64,000 nucleotides of DNA, taken from Scatomorpha sp964345235 (GTDB lineage: Bacteria; Bacillota; Clostridia; Oscillospirales; Oscillospiraceae). This document shows, piece by piece, positions 25,970 to 32,949 of this stretch. Within the stretch, counting starts at the first letter, position 1. Each line of letters opens with the position of its first letter. Location: assembly GCA_964345235.1 (NCBI GenBank), contig CAYFQE010000001.1, positions 62,001 to 126,000 on the forward strand, read 5' to 3'. The translations under genes were made by a program, and so were the position numbers. The notes below the pieces were generated by a model, which saw only the letters and a program-made list of their open reading frames with translations, had not been told where the DNA came from and searched no databases.

Positions 25970-26203
25970 ACTTTAATATTTTAGTTTAAAATATTTTTGT
26001 GGAATATATCCTCTCTAGTAATCTAAGCGCCGAATGTCGACTCTGCATTGAGATACAACACTTCGCAGGCAGGAGCTATAAAGAGTTTTATTCCCGTAGC
26101 TGCCAAGTGATTTTTGATTATGCAGCGATTAATTTTAGCGAAATCAGCAGATGCTGATCGCATATAGCCCGAGGGCAAGATTTAAAAAAAGAGAGGGTAC
26201 AAG
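25970..26203 (+). ncRNA. Long structured 5' leader or small RNA ahead of the zinc-ribbon gene
   Basis: About 230 transcribed, non-coding bases, less AT-rich than other intergenic DNA from about 26025 on. Stem A: 26059-26063 with 26105-26109, then 26068-26070 with 26102-26104, 26074-26078 with 26097-26101, and 26079-26082 with 26087-26090, with bulges. Stem B: ATCAGC (26143-26148) with GCTGAT (26153-26158), extended by GCG (26138-26140) with CGC (26159-26161). An alternative, GCGAT (26125-26129) with ATCGC (26157-26161), competes with stem B. A small GCC/GGC hairpin (26167-26176) lies 20 bases before the AGAGAGGG ribosome-binding site. I do not recognise a known riboswitch consensus. Confidence 0.5.
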
Positions 26204-26482
26204 ATGTACGAAGACAAGGTAATAGTCTGTAAAGAGTGTGGAGCAGAGTTTGTGTTTTCTGCCGGTGAGCAGGAGTTTTATGCGGAGCGTGGCTTCCAGA
26301 ACGAGCCGCAGCGTTGCAAGAACTGCAGAAATGCGCGTAAGAATGCAGCCCGTGGACCCCGCCAAATGTATGATGCAGTATGTGCAGAGTGCGGAGCTAC
26401 AGCGAAGGTTCCTTTTGAGCCTAAGACAGATCGTCCTGTATATTGCAGCGATTGCTTTGCAAAGATGAGGGATTCTGAGTAA
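26204..26482 (+). CDS. Small zinc-ribbon protein (zf-trcl / CxxC type)
   Basis: The 92-residue protein has four C-x2-C knuckles: CKEC and CKNC in the first half (VCKECGAEFVFSAGEQEFYAERGF, then RCKNCRNARK), CAEC and CSDC in the second. The first half matches the treble-clef zinc-ribbon with the FSAGEQEFY(A)ERGF signature found in many anaerobes; the second is a ribbon of the CxxC...RPVYCSDCF type. It is probably a cytosolic metal- or nucleic-acid-binding protein of unknown role. It has its own promoter and an unusually long leader, and is closed by a strong terminator. Confidence 0.85.
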   Translation: MYEDKVIVCKECGAEFVFSAGEQEFYAERGFQNEPQRCKNCRNARKNAARGPRQMYDAVCAECGATAKVPFEPKTDRPVYCSDCFAKMRDSE

Positions 26483-26492
26483 ATTTCAAAAT

Positions 26493-26523
26493 AAAAACGA
26501 TTGGGTCCTCCAATCGTTTTTTT
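26493..26523 (+). terminator. Terminator after the zinc-ribbon gene
   Basis: A 12-base perfect stem (26493-26504 with 26510-26521, loop GTCCT) with a run of seven T residues. Confidence 0.93.
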
Positions 26524-26553
26524 ACAATTTATGATTAATGGAGGATAATAATT

Positions 26554-26760
26554 ATGTTTGTAGTATCAAGAGGTACCATGATTTCCGAGATTTTGGAGCG
26601 CGCTCCTGAAGCTATGCCTTTCTTCCAGGCGATAGGAATGCACTGCATGGGTTGCGCTATGGCGAGCGCCGAAACGGTCGAACAGGCGTGTTATGCGCAC
26701 GAGGTCGATCCCGAAGAATTCATTAAGGGTCTTAATAGATTTTTAGCAGACCGCACATAA
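26554..26760 (+). CDS. DUF1858 / hybrid-cluster-associated redox disulfide domain protein
   Basis: The 68-residue single-domain protein has the DUF1858 pattern: an ISEILERAPEAMPFFQAIGMHCMGCAMA segment with a C-x2-C pair (about residues 29-32) and a third cysteine in the following helix (VEQACYAHEVDPEEF). The family often accompanies hybrid-cluster (prismane) proteins or nitric-oxide/iron-sulfur repair factors such as the N-terminus of ScdA/RIC; no such partner lies nearby. GGAGG lies 12 bases before the ATG. I see no separate promoter, so it may depend on read-through of the preceding terminator. Confidence 0.85.
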   Translation: MFVVSRGTMISEILERAPEAMPFFQAIGMHCMGCAMASAETVEQACYAHEVDPEEFIKGLNRFLADRT

Positions 26761-26779
26761 AATTTATAAACAACAAATT

Positions 26780-26815
26780 GAAAGAAAAGTCTGCATAAGA
26801 CTTCTCTTTCTTTTT
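26780..26815 (+). terminator. Terminator after the DUF1858 gene
   Basis: A 12-base stem with one mismatch (26780-26791 with 26799-26810, loop of seven) followed by TTTTT. It ends only 11 bases before trmK. Confidence 0.8.
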
Positions 26816-26825
26816 AAAATATCGA

Positions 26826-27452
26826 ATGAAAGAAATTAAACTGTCGCCAAGGCTGAGGGCTGTAATATCTTTGTGTTCCGAGTCGGATTGTTATGCCGAC
26901 ATCGGGACCGATCACGCATTCATACCGATATATTTAGCGCAAAAATATGAAAACTCAAAGATTTATGCAGCTGATCTGAGAGAAGGTCCTATTAAAATTG
27001 CAAAGGCCAATGCGGAAAGCTACGGAGTGTCTGCGAGAATTGATTTTTTTTGTGCCAATGGATTGGATTTTCCAAATGCAGATTTGGCAAAAACAATCAT
27101 AATCGCCGGTATGGGCGGCGAAACAATAATTAATATATTGGATAATGCAAAGTGGTGTAAAGAAGTTCCCGAAATCATTGTTCAGCCTCAAAGTAAAATC
27201 CAAGAGCTTATAAATTATATGATTGAAAATAACTTCTCTGTTCTTGATGCCAAGCTCGCAGCTGAAAAAGAGAGGATATATCTGATTATTAAATTCGGAG
27301 GAGGCGAAAAATCAGGTGAACTTAATAATATTGAGGATATTCTCCGCAATAATTCAGATCCTCTTTTAGATAAATGGCTGTGTTTACAAAGGGAAAAAGA
27401 GGAAAAAATAATTGAAGCGCGTAAAATTGCTAAGATTTTTGACAAGCGATAA
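26826..27452 (+). CDS. trmK: tRNA (adenine-22-N1)-methyltransferase
   Basis: The enzyme methylates A22 of tRNA using S-adenosylmethionine. The 208-residue product has the opening LSPRLRAVISL, a SAM-binding motif YADIGTDHAFIPIYLA, and the IIIAGMGGETIINIL and IVQPQSKIQELINYMIENNF segments, all characteristic of TrmK. The Nif3-like gene downstream matches the conserved trmK-nif3 pairing (yqfN-yqfO in Bacillus). No good ribosome-binding site precedes ATG 26826; the start is chosen by family alignment. Confidence 0.93.
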   Translation: MKEIKLSPRLRAVISLCSESDCYADIGTDHAFIPIYLAQKYENSKIYAADLREGPIKIAKANAESYGVSARIDFFCANGLDFPNADLAKTIIIAGMGGETIINILDNAKWCKEVPEIIVQPQSKIQELINYMIENNFSVLDAKLAAEKERIYLIIKFGGGEKSGELNNIEDILRNNSDPLLDKWLCLQREKEEKIIEARKIAKIFDKR

Positions 27453-27511
27453 TTTATTAATTCTTTTATTTAGTGTAGCAATGAAGAATATCCGCCGAAA
27501 GGAGGGCGTTA

Positions 27512-28285
27512 ATGAATAAAGTATCTGATGTATTAAAATTCCTTACTGAACTTGCGCCAATAGAAAAGGCGCTGGATTTCGATAATGTAGGCCTGCTTTT
27601 AGGGAAAAGCAATGTGGCGTGCAAAAAACTTATTTTGGCTTTGGATGTCAGCTCAGATGTGATCGCGGAGGCGATTAACATTAAAGCGGATCTCATAGTC
27701 TCACATCACCCGCTTATTTTTAAGCCGATAAACCGTGTGTTATACGATGAGCCTCTGGGCAAAAAAATTATAGATCTCATTGAAAATAAAATATCGTTAA
27801 TTTCGATGCACACAAATTTAGATGCGGCGGAAGATGGTGTCAACAAAGCTTTGGCGTGTAGAATCGGTATGAATCCGGAAGCTTCCCTGAATAATGAAAC
27901 GGATATCGGGCTTGTCGGAAGCTACCCGAAGTGCAGATTTGAAGATTTTTTGAACAAAGTCAGTGTGCAGTTGGGATGCGAAGCCTTAAGATATCAAAAA
28001 TCAAGCGATTTTGTCGAGAAACTCGCAATATGCGGAGGTTCCGGAGGCGGCGAGATGGCAAATGCAAAAAAACAGGGATGTGACACCTATCTTACCTCGG
28101 AAATTAAGCACCAAATGTGGATAGAGGCCAAGGAGCTGGGAATTAATTTGATAGATGCCGGACATTTTGAAACCGAAAACCGGGTAATGTTTGCTCTAGA
28201 GCGAAAGCTTAAAGAAAAATTTCCGAATATAGAAGTTTCTGTTGCTCACAGCAACAAGAGTCCGGTATCTTATTTTATCAAGTAA
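27512..28285 (+). CDS. Nif3-like dinuclear metal centre protein
   Basis: The 257-residue protein of the Nif3/YqfO/YbgI family has the metal-binding segments FDNVGLLLG, DLIVSHHPLIF, MHTNLDAAEDGVN and the C-terminal GINLIDAGHFETEN. It lacks the long central insertion of Bacillus YqfO. Homologues were once called GTP cyclohydrolase I type 2, but the in vivo function is unsettled. AAAGGAGG precedes the ATG. It is probably co-transcribed with trmK. Confidence 0.93.
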   Translation: MNKVSDVLKFLTELAPIEKALDFDNVGLLLGKSNVACKKLILALDVSSDVIAEAINIKADLIVSHHPLIFKPINRVLYDEPLGKKIIDLIENKISLISMHTNLDAAEDGVNKALACRIGMNPEASLNNETDIGLVGSYPKCRFEDFLNKVSVQLGCEALRYQKSSDFVEKLAICGGSGGGEMANAKKQGCDTYLTSEIKHQMWIEAKELGINLIDAGHFETENRVMFALERKLKEKFPNIEVSVAHSNKSPVSYFIK

Positions 28286-28335
28286 TCGGCTTGTAGTTCT
28301 AATTTAAATCCCACCGACCAGAACAGAAATTTTAC

Positions 28336-28364
28336 TTGATAATATACATAAACTAAATTATAAT
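28336..28364 (+). promoter_or_regulatory. Promoter of the SPFH-TPM operon
   Basis: TTGATA (28336-28341) and a perfect TATAAT (28359-28364) are separated by 17 bases, about 35 bases ahead of the AAAGGAG of the SPFH gene. It looks like a housekeeping promoter rather than an extracytoplasmic-sigma promoter. Confidence 0.75.
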
Positions 28365-28404
28365 TATTACAAACGCAAATAACAAAAAAAGGAGATAATA
28401 TTTT

Positions 28405-29706
28405 ATGGGACTTATTAAAGCCGCATTAGGAGCAGCCGGAGGAGTATTGGCCGATCAGTGGAAAGAATATTTCTATTGTGAGTCGCTTCCGGCAAATATT
28501 TTAGTACGCAAAGGAGAGAAGCGTGTTTCACGCAGAAGCTCCAACAAAAAGGGCGAAGACAACATTATTTCAGACGGCTCTGTAGTCGCAGTGGCTGATG
28601 GTCAGTGCATGATTATAGTCGAGCAGGGCCAGGTAGTTGATGTATGCGCCGAACCCGGTGAGTTTGTTTATGACACATCAACCGAGCCCTCCCTTTTCAC
28701 CGGAGATCTCTCAGAGTCGATTGGAGAGGTCTTTGCAAATATCGGAAAACGCTTCACCTTTGGAGGTCAGGCGCCGAAGGATCAGAGAGTATACTATTTC
28801 AACACGAAAGAACTTATCGGCAATAAATACGGAACGCCGTCTCCCGTGCCTTTCAGAGTTGTAGACAACAACATAGGGCTTGATGTGGATATTGCTATTC
28901 GTTGCTTCGGCGAATACAGCTACCGCATTTGCGATCCCATTCTTTTCTACACGAATGTTAGCGGCAATGTGGACTACGAGTACGACAGAGAACAGATTGA
29001 CGGACAGCTCAAAACAGAGCTTCTCACTGCTCTCCAGCCTGCATTTGCGAGAATTTCCGACATGGGAATTCGTTATTCCTCCTTGCCCGGACACACAATG
29101 GAACTTGCCGATGCGCTGAACCAAGTGCTTTCTAAAAAATGGAGAGAGCTGAGGGGCGTCGAAATAGTATCCTTTGGCGTATCCAGCGTAAAGGCCTCGG
29201 ACGAAGACGAGCAGATGATTAAAGAATTACAGCGCAATGCAACATTCAGAAATCCCAACATGGCGGCTGCGCACATGGTTGGGGCGCAGGCGGCGGCGAT
29301 GCAGGATGCGGCCAAAAACACCGCAGCCGGCCCGGCAATGGCTTTTATGGGCATGAACATGGCTCAAGGTGCGGGCGGCGTAAATGCAGAGAGCTTGTTT
29401 AAAATGGGAGCACAACAGCAACAACAGCAAGCGCAAAGTCAGCAGAAAGCTGCTGATAGTTGGGTTTGCCCTGCCTGTAATGCCGAATCAGGTGGAAAAT
29501 TCTGCCACAACTGCGGAGCTAAAAAGCCTGAGCCTCAGCCTGCAGTAGGCGGATGGGCTTGCCCGCAGTGCGGAGCTGAGAATACAGGCAAGTTCTGTGC
29601 TGAGTGCGGCACAAAAAAACCTGAAGGCCCCGAAAATTGGGTATGCGCATGCGGTACCGAGAACACGGGTAAGTTCTGCGCAGAATGCGGCGCCAAAAAG
29701 CCTTAA
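28405..29706 (+). CDS. SPFH-domain protein with three C-terminal zinc ribbons (YdjI-like)
   Basis: The 433 residues split into three parts. Residues 1-285 hold a YdjI-type SPFH ('virion core protein') domain: amphipathic N-terminus MGLIKAALGAAGGVLADQWKEYF, then DGSVVAVADGQCMIIVEQGQVVDVCAEPGEFVYD. Residues 285-350 are an Ala/Met/Gln-rich linker with a poly-Gln stretch. Residues 350-433 contain three tandem zinc-ribbon repeats of the type W-x-C-x2-C...GKFC-x2-CG-x-KKP; the third repeat reads WVCACG, so its first knuckle is CxC. There is no membrane span; membrane association is probably through the SPFH domain. In Bacillus the YdjI homologue belongs to the PspA membrane-stress module. First gene of a four-gene operon. 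Confidence 0.88.
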   Translation: MGLIKAALGAAGGVLADQWKEYFYCESLPANILVRKGEKRVSRRSSNKKGEDNIISDGSVVAVADGQCMIIVEQGQVVDVCAEPGEFVYDTSTEPSLFTGDLSESIGEVFANIGKRFTFGGQAPKDQRVYYFNTKELIGNKYGTPSPVPFRVVDNNIGLDVDIAIRCFGEYSYRICDPILFYTNVSGNVDYEYDREQIDGQLKTELLTALQPAFARISDMGIRYSSLPGHTMELADALNQVLSKKWRELRGVEIVSFGVSSVKASDEDEQMIKELQRNATFRNPNMAAAHMVGAQAAAMQDAAKNTAAGPAMAFMGMNMAQGAGGVNAESLFKMGAQQQQQQAQSQQKAADSWVCPACNAESGGKFCHNCGAKKPEPQPAVGGWACPQCGAENTGKFCAECGTKKPEGPENWVCACGTENTGKFCAECGAKKP

Positions 29707-29746
29707 TTATTTTTATTTGATAAAATATAAATAAAGGGGTTATAAA

Positions 29747-30361
29747 ATGAAAAAGCAAAAACTTGTTATTTTTCTTTTGGTCTTTATCCTGATGCTGTCA
29801 GCTTTGTCAGGTTGCCAAAAGGAGGAGGCAAGCAAAACTGATTTTAAAGCACATTGGGAGGGGAGCTACTACGGCTTCTGGATTTTTGACAGAGACACGG
29901 TTTCCGGTGTGTTTGAAGAACTGGAGTCAAACTGGTTTGACTGCTGTGCGCTTATTAAATTTAAGACAAAAAATACAGCCGATTTAATAATTTGGGATGA
30001 GGATATGCCTTTTGATGATCCGATTTGCGAAGTCAAGCTGAAATTTGAAGATAATCCGGAAAACGAATCGGGAACGGCAATCAGTGTCGATGGATATTTT
30101 TTTGATGATGAAATCGAACAGGGGCAGTGGAAATTAAATTTTGAATTAGAAAATGATATTAAACAACTGCTATTTATCGACCATCACAGTGCGAGTGATC
30201 TCGAGATGGATTATCAGGTTTTATTGAGACCTTGGGGAGTTCGCTGGACAGACTATGAAGAGCAGTATCCTGAAGAATTACCGTATTTTTATGATGACTG
30301 GTACCTTCCCCTTATAGAGAAAGGGGTTAAAGAGGCGCCAAAGGCCATTGGAGAGGAATAA
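29747..30361 (+). CDS. Predicted lipoprotein of unknown function in the SPFH operon
   Basis: The 204-residue protein has a signal peptide with lipobox LSGC (Cys23 the predicted lipidation site), so it is probably anchored on the outer face of the membrane. The mature part is very acidic and aromatic (repeated W, Y, F, D and E; for example YGFWIFDRDTVSGVFEELESNW and PEELPYFYDDWYLPLIEKG). I do not recognise a family. It lies 40 bases after the SPFH gene behind AAGGGG and is followed by an intra-operon hairpin. Confidence 0.8.
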   Translation: MKKQKLVIFLLVFILMLSALSGCQKEEASKTDFKAHWEGSYYGFWIFDRDTVSGVFEELESNWFDCCALIKFKTKNTADLIIWDEDMPFDDPICEVKLKFEDNPENESGTAISVDGYFFDDEIEQGQWKLNFELENDIKQLLFIDHHSASDLEMDYQVLLRPWGVRWTDYEEQYPEELPYFYDDWYLPLIEKGVKEAPKAIGEE

Positions 30362-30372
30362 ACCTAAGCTAT

Positions 30373-30404
30373 GGGCGGCTCTAGATTATTAGAGTCGCCC
30401 TTTT
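30373..30404 (+). terminator. Intra-operon hairpin after the lipoprotein gene
   Basis: An 11-base stem with one G-T pair (30373-30383 with 30390-30400) runs into TTTT. It may attenuate transcription between the lipoprotein gene and the downstream two genes. Confidence 0.65.
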
Positions 30405-30425
30405 CAGAAAGGAGAATGTATATAT

Positions 30426-31529
30426 ATGGCAACAGATGTAACCAATTATCAATGCCCTGCGTGCACCGCACCGCTGCGATTCGCATCTGAATCAGGTCGC
30501 CTTGAATGTGATTACTGCGGCGAGTCGTATACAGTAGCGGAGGTTGAGGAATTTTATGCCGCAAAAGCCGAGAGCGCGGCGGCAGCCTATGAAAAAAAGA
30601 TGGATTCCGCAGAAAAAAAACAGCAGGAAATGGCGGAAGCAGGGTTTGAAGGGGCAGACAGCCTCGTTCAATTTAACTGCCCCAGCTGCGGTGCTGAACT
30701 TATTTCCGATGAGAGCACTGCAGCGACAAGCTGTCCCTACTGTGGCAACCCCAATATAATTCCGGGCAAACTCAGCGGAGATTTTAAACCCGACTTTGTT
30801 ATCCCGTTTAAATTCAATAAACAGGAAGCCATAGCTGCGCTAAAGAAACACTACGGCAAAAAGCCTCTTTTGCCTTCAGCTTTTTCAAAACAAAACCATA
30901 TTGAAGAAATAAAGGGTGTTTATGTCCCGTTCTGGATTTTTGACTGTGATACTCAGGGCAATTGTGAGTATCAGGCAACAAATTCCCGCACATGGAGGGA
31001 AGGGGACTATCTCTGTACAGAAACGGAGTACTACCATGTAGAAAGAGGCGGAGAATTGCAGTTTAAGGGAATACCGGTAGACGGTTCAACAAAAATGCCC
31101 GATGAACACATGGAATCTATCGAACCTTACGACTACAATGAATTAAAAGAATTTTCCTTGGCATATCTCCCGGGATATCTTGCCGATAAATATGATGTTT
31201 CTTCCGAGGAATCTCAAGTGCGCGCATTCGAAAGATCCAGGCTCACTATGGAACAGGAGCTTTTGAATACAATTACAGGATATGACAATGTAACAAAGGT
31301 CGGCGGTAAAGTTGAAGTATGTGATCACAGCGTAAAATACGGATTACTGCCGGTTTGGATGCTATATACAAAATGGCAAAACAAGGATTTTCTCTTTGCG
31401 ATGAATGGTCAGACCGGAAAACTGATAGGAGATCTTCCCATTTCGTGGCCTAAGTTCTTCGGATATTTAGGCGGATTGTGGGCAGCATTTTCGGGGCTGT
31501 TTATTGCAATAAGAGCGTTTTTCTTTTAG
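30426..31529 (+). CDS. TFIIB-type zinc-ribbon membrane protein (YdjG-like)
   Basis: The 367-residue protein begins with a zinc ribbon (YQCPACTAPLRFASESGRLECDYCGESY) followed by an Ala/Glu-rich coiled segment and a second ribbon (FNCPSCGAEL...SCPYCGNPN, about residues 79-105). The middle resembles the conserved PDFVIPFKFNKQEAIAALKKHY and YVPFWIFDCDTQGNCEYQA region of YdjG-like proteins; the C-terminus ends in one hydrophobic segment (FFGYLGGLWAAFSGLFIAI). It is probably anchored at the membrane with cytosolic ribbons. AAAGGAG precedes the ATG. It lies 13 bases before the TPM gene, which suggests a direct partnership. Confidence 0.83.
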   Translation: MATDVTNYQCPACTAPLRFASESGRLECDYCGESYTVAEVEEFYAAKAESAAAAYEKKMDSAEKKQQEMAEAGFEGADSLVQFNCPSCGAELISDESTAATSCPYCGNPNIIPGKLSGDFKPDFVIPFKFNKQEAIAALKKHYGKKPLLPSAFSKQNHIEEIKGVYVPFWIFDCDTQGNCEYQATNSRTWREGDYLCTETEYYHVERGGELQFKGIPVDGSTKMPDEHMESIEPYDYNELKEFSLAYLPGYLADKYDVSSEESQVRAFERSRLTMEQELLNTITGYDNVTKVGGKVEVCDHSVKYGLLPVWMLYTKWQNKDFLFAMNGQTGKLIGDLPISWPKFFGYLGGLWAAFSGLFIAIRAFFF

Positions 31530-31542
31530 AGGGGTGAGCTAG

Positions 31543-32784
31543 ATGAAGAAATTATTATCTATTATAATATGCGGGATTTTACTTGCCTGTCTTGTGATGC
31601 CTACTCTTGCATATAGCAGCGAGAGAACGGCTGAGCTCGTTGTCGATGAGGTTCAGGTTTTTTCCGAGGAACAATTATTATTGCTGAGAGAAAAGGCTTA
31701 CGCTCTGAGCCAAAAATATGACTGTGATATTGTTATATATACAGCACTCAACTATCCTAAAGAAACCGAAAACGATAGTTTGGACTACTTGATGTATGCA
31801 AATAAGTATGGTTCCGGAGAAGAAGACTCTGCGATGATGTTTATATATTTCGAAGCGGAGCAAAGAGTGGCGCTAATGACGAACGGCTTCGGTTATGATG
31901 TGTATCTTTCTTATGGTTTAGACTATTTTCTTGATGACCCCATTGTCAAATTCAATGAAGACCTATGGTATGAGGGTTTTGACCTTTTTCTGGACAAAGC
32001 CGATGTAGCTTTTGCCAGTATTTTGAATAGGGAAGAAGCCCCGAGTGAATACACGGGAGAGAAAACTGCAGACTTTGTTGTCGATGAAGCGAATATTCTG
32101 ACAGAAGAAGAAAGAGCTAAGTTAAATGAAAAAGCCGAAGCTATAAGCTCACGGTTTAACAGCGATGTCGTTTTGTATACGGTTCGGCAATATGAAGGAG
32201 CGAGTGTTGAAGAGGGCGCAGAGATAGTTTATGAAAAAAACAACTACGGCGCCGGAAACGACAGATCGGTTATAATGTTGCTTCTTAGCTTTGCCGAAAG
32301 AGACTACGACATAATGGCTCATGGCTACGCCAACCTTGTTTTTACGGATTATGGAAAAGAACGGCTCTCAGAGAGCTTTAAGCCGCACTTTAAAAATGAC
32401 AACTGGTACAAGGGATTTGATGCGTATTTAACCAGAGTTGAAGAGTATTTTGAATATGAACAGAAAGGCACCCCCGTCGATGTAAAAAGCGATCCTTATG
32501 ATGTAATGAGCGGAAAGGATTATCTGATAACGATAGCTGTTGCGCTTATACCGGCCTTGATTATTGTTTTAATAATGAAAGCTATGATGAAGTCGGCGGT
32601 TGCTCAGGACATGGCGGATGCTTATATCCCTCCGGTAGGACTAAATTTGACCCGAAGAACCGATCGTTATCTCAGGAAGAGCGTAAGCCGCACATATAGC
32701 CCGCAGAAAAAGGACAGTGGCGGTAGCGGTGGAGGAACCAGTGTAAGTAGCGGAGGTTTTTCTCACAGCAGCGGCAAGTTCTAA
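31543..32784 (+). CDS. Membrane protein with two tandem TPM domains (YdjH-like)
   Basis: The 413-residue protein has a signal peptide (about 1-25), then two TPM (YgcG/Psb32-type) domains: TPM1 starts ELVVDEVQVFSEEQLLLLREKAYALSQKYDCDIVIY (from about 31) and TPM2 starts DFVVDEANILTEEERAKLNEKAEAISSRFNSDVVLY (from about 178). A single membrane span (about 328-350, ITIAVALIPALIIVLIM) and a cytosolic Gly/Ser-rich tail follow. The domain pair looks like an internal duplication; single-domain versions are more usual. TPM domains of plants and Mycobacterium have been linked to phosphatase or membrane-complex functions, but none is proven here. Confidence 0.85.
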   Translation: MKKLLSIIICGILLACLVMPTLAYSSERTAELVVDEVQVFSEEQLLLLREKAYALSQKYDCDIVIYTALNYPKETENDSLDYLMYANKYGSGEEDSAMMFIYFEAEQRVALMTNGFGYDVYLSYGLDYFLDDPIVKFNEDLWYEGFDLFLDKADVAFASILNREEAPSEYTGEKTADFVVDEANILTEEERAKLNEKAEAISSRFNSDVVLYTVRQYEGASVEEGAEIVYEKNNYGAGNDRSVIMLLLSFAERDYDIMAHGYANLVFTDYGKERLSESFKPHFKNDNWYKGFDAYLTRVEEYFEYEQKGTPVDVKSDPYDVMSGKDYLITIAVALIPALIIVLIMKAMMKSAVAQDMADAYIPPVGLNLTRRTDRYLRKSVSRTYSPQKKDSGGSGGGTSVSSGGFSHSSGKF

Positions 32785-32811
32785 GTTCGTTTTCTTAAAA
32801 ATAAACTGAAA

Positions 32812-32847
32812 AAAGTGGCATAGCTCAAAAATGTGCTATGACACTTT
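32812..32847 (+). terminator. Possible terminator of the SPFH-TPM operon
   Basis: A 13-base stem with one mismatch (32812-32824 with 32835-32847), but without a clear T-run after it. Placement 28 bases after the stop favours termination or 3'-end protection. Confidence 0.45.
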
Positions 32848-32887
32848 GCTATTATGTATTCAAATATTTCTAACTCCAATTTTACTC

Positions 32888-32917
32888 TTGAGCGTTGATA
32901 TGCAGTTGTATTATAAT
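32888..32917 (+). promoter_or_regulatory. Promoter of the polysaccharide deacetylase gene
   Basis: TTGAGC (32888-32893) and perfect TATAAT (32912-32917) are separated by 18 bases, about 33 bases before the start codon. Confidence 0.6.
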
Positions 32918-32949
32918 AAATCGTCACAGTTAATTTAAAGAGGTATTGT

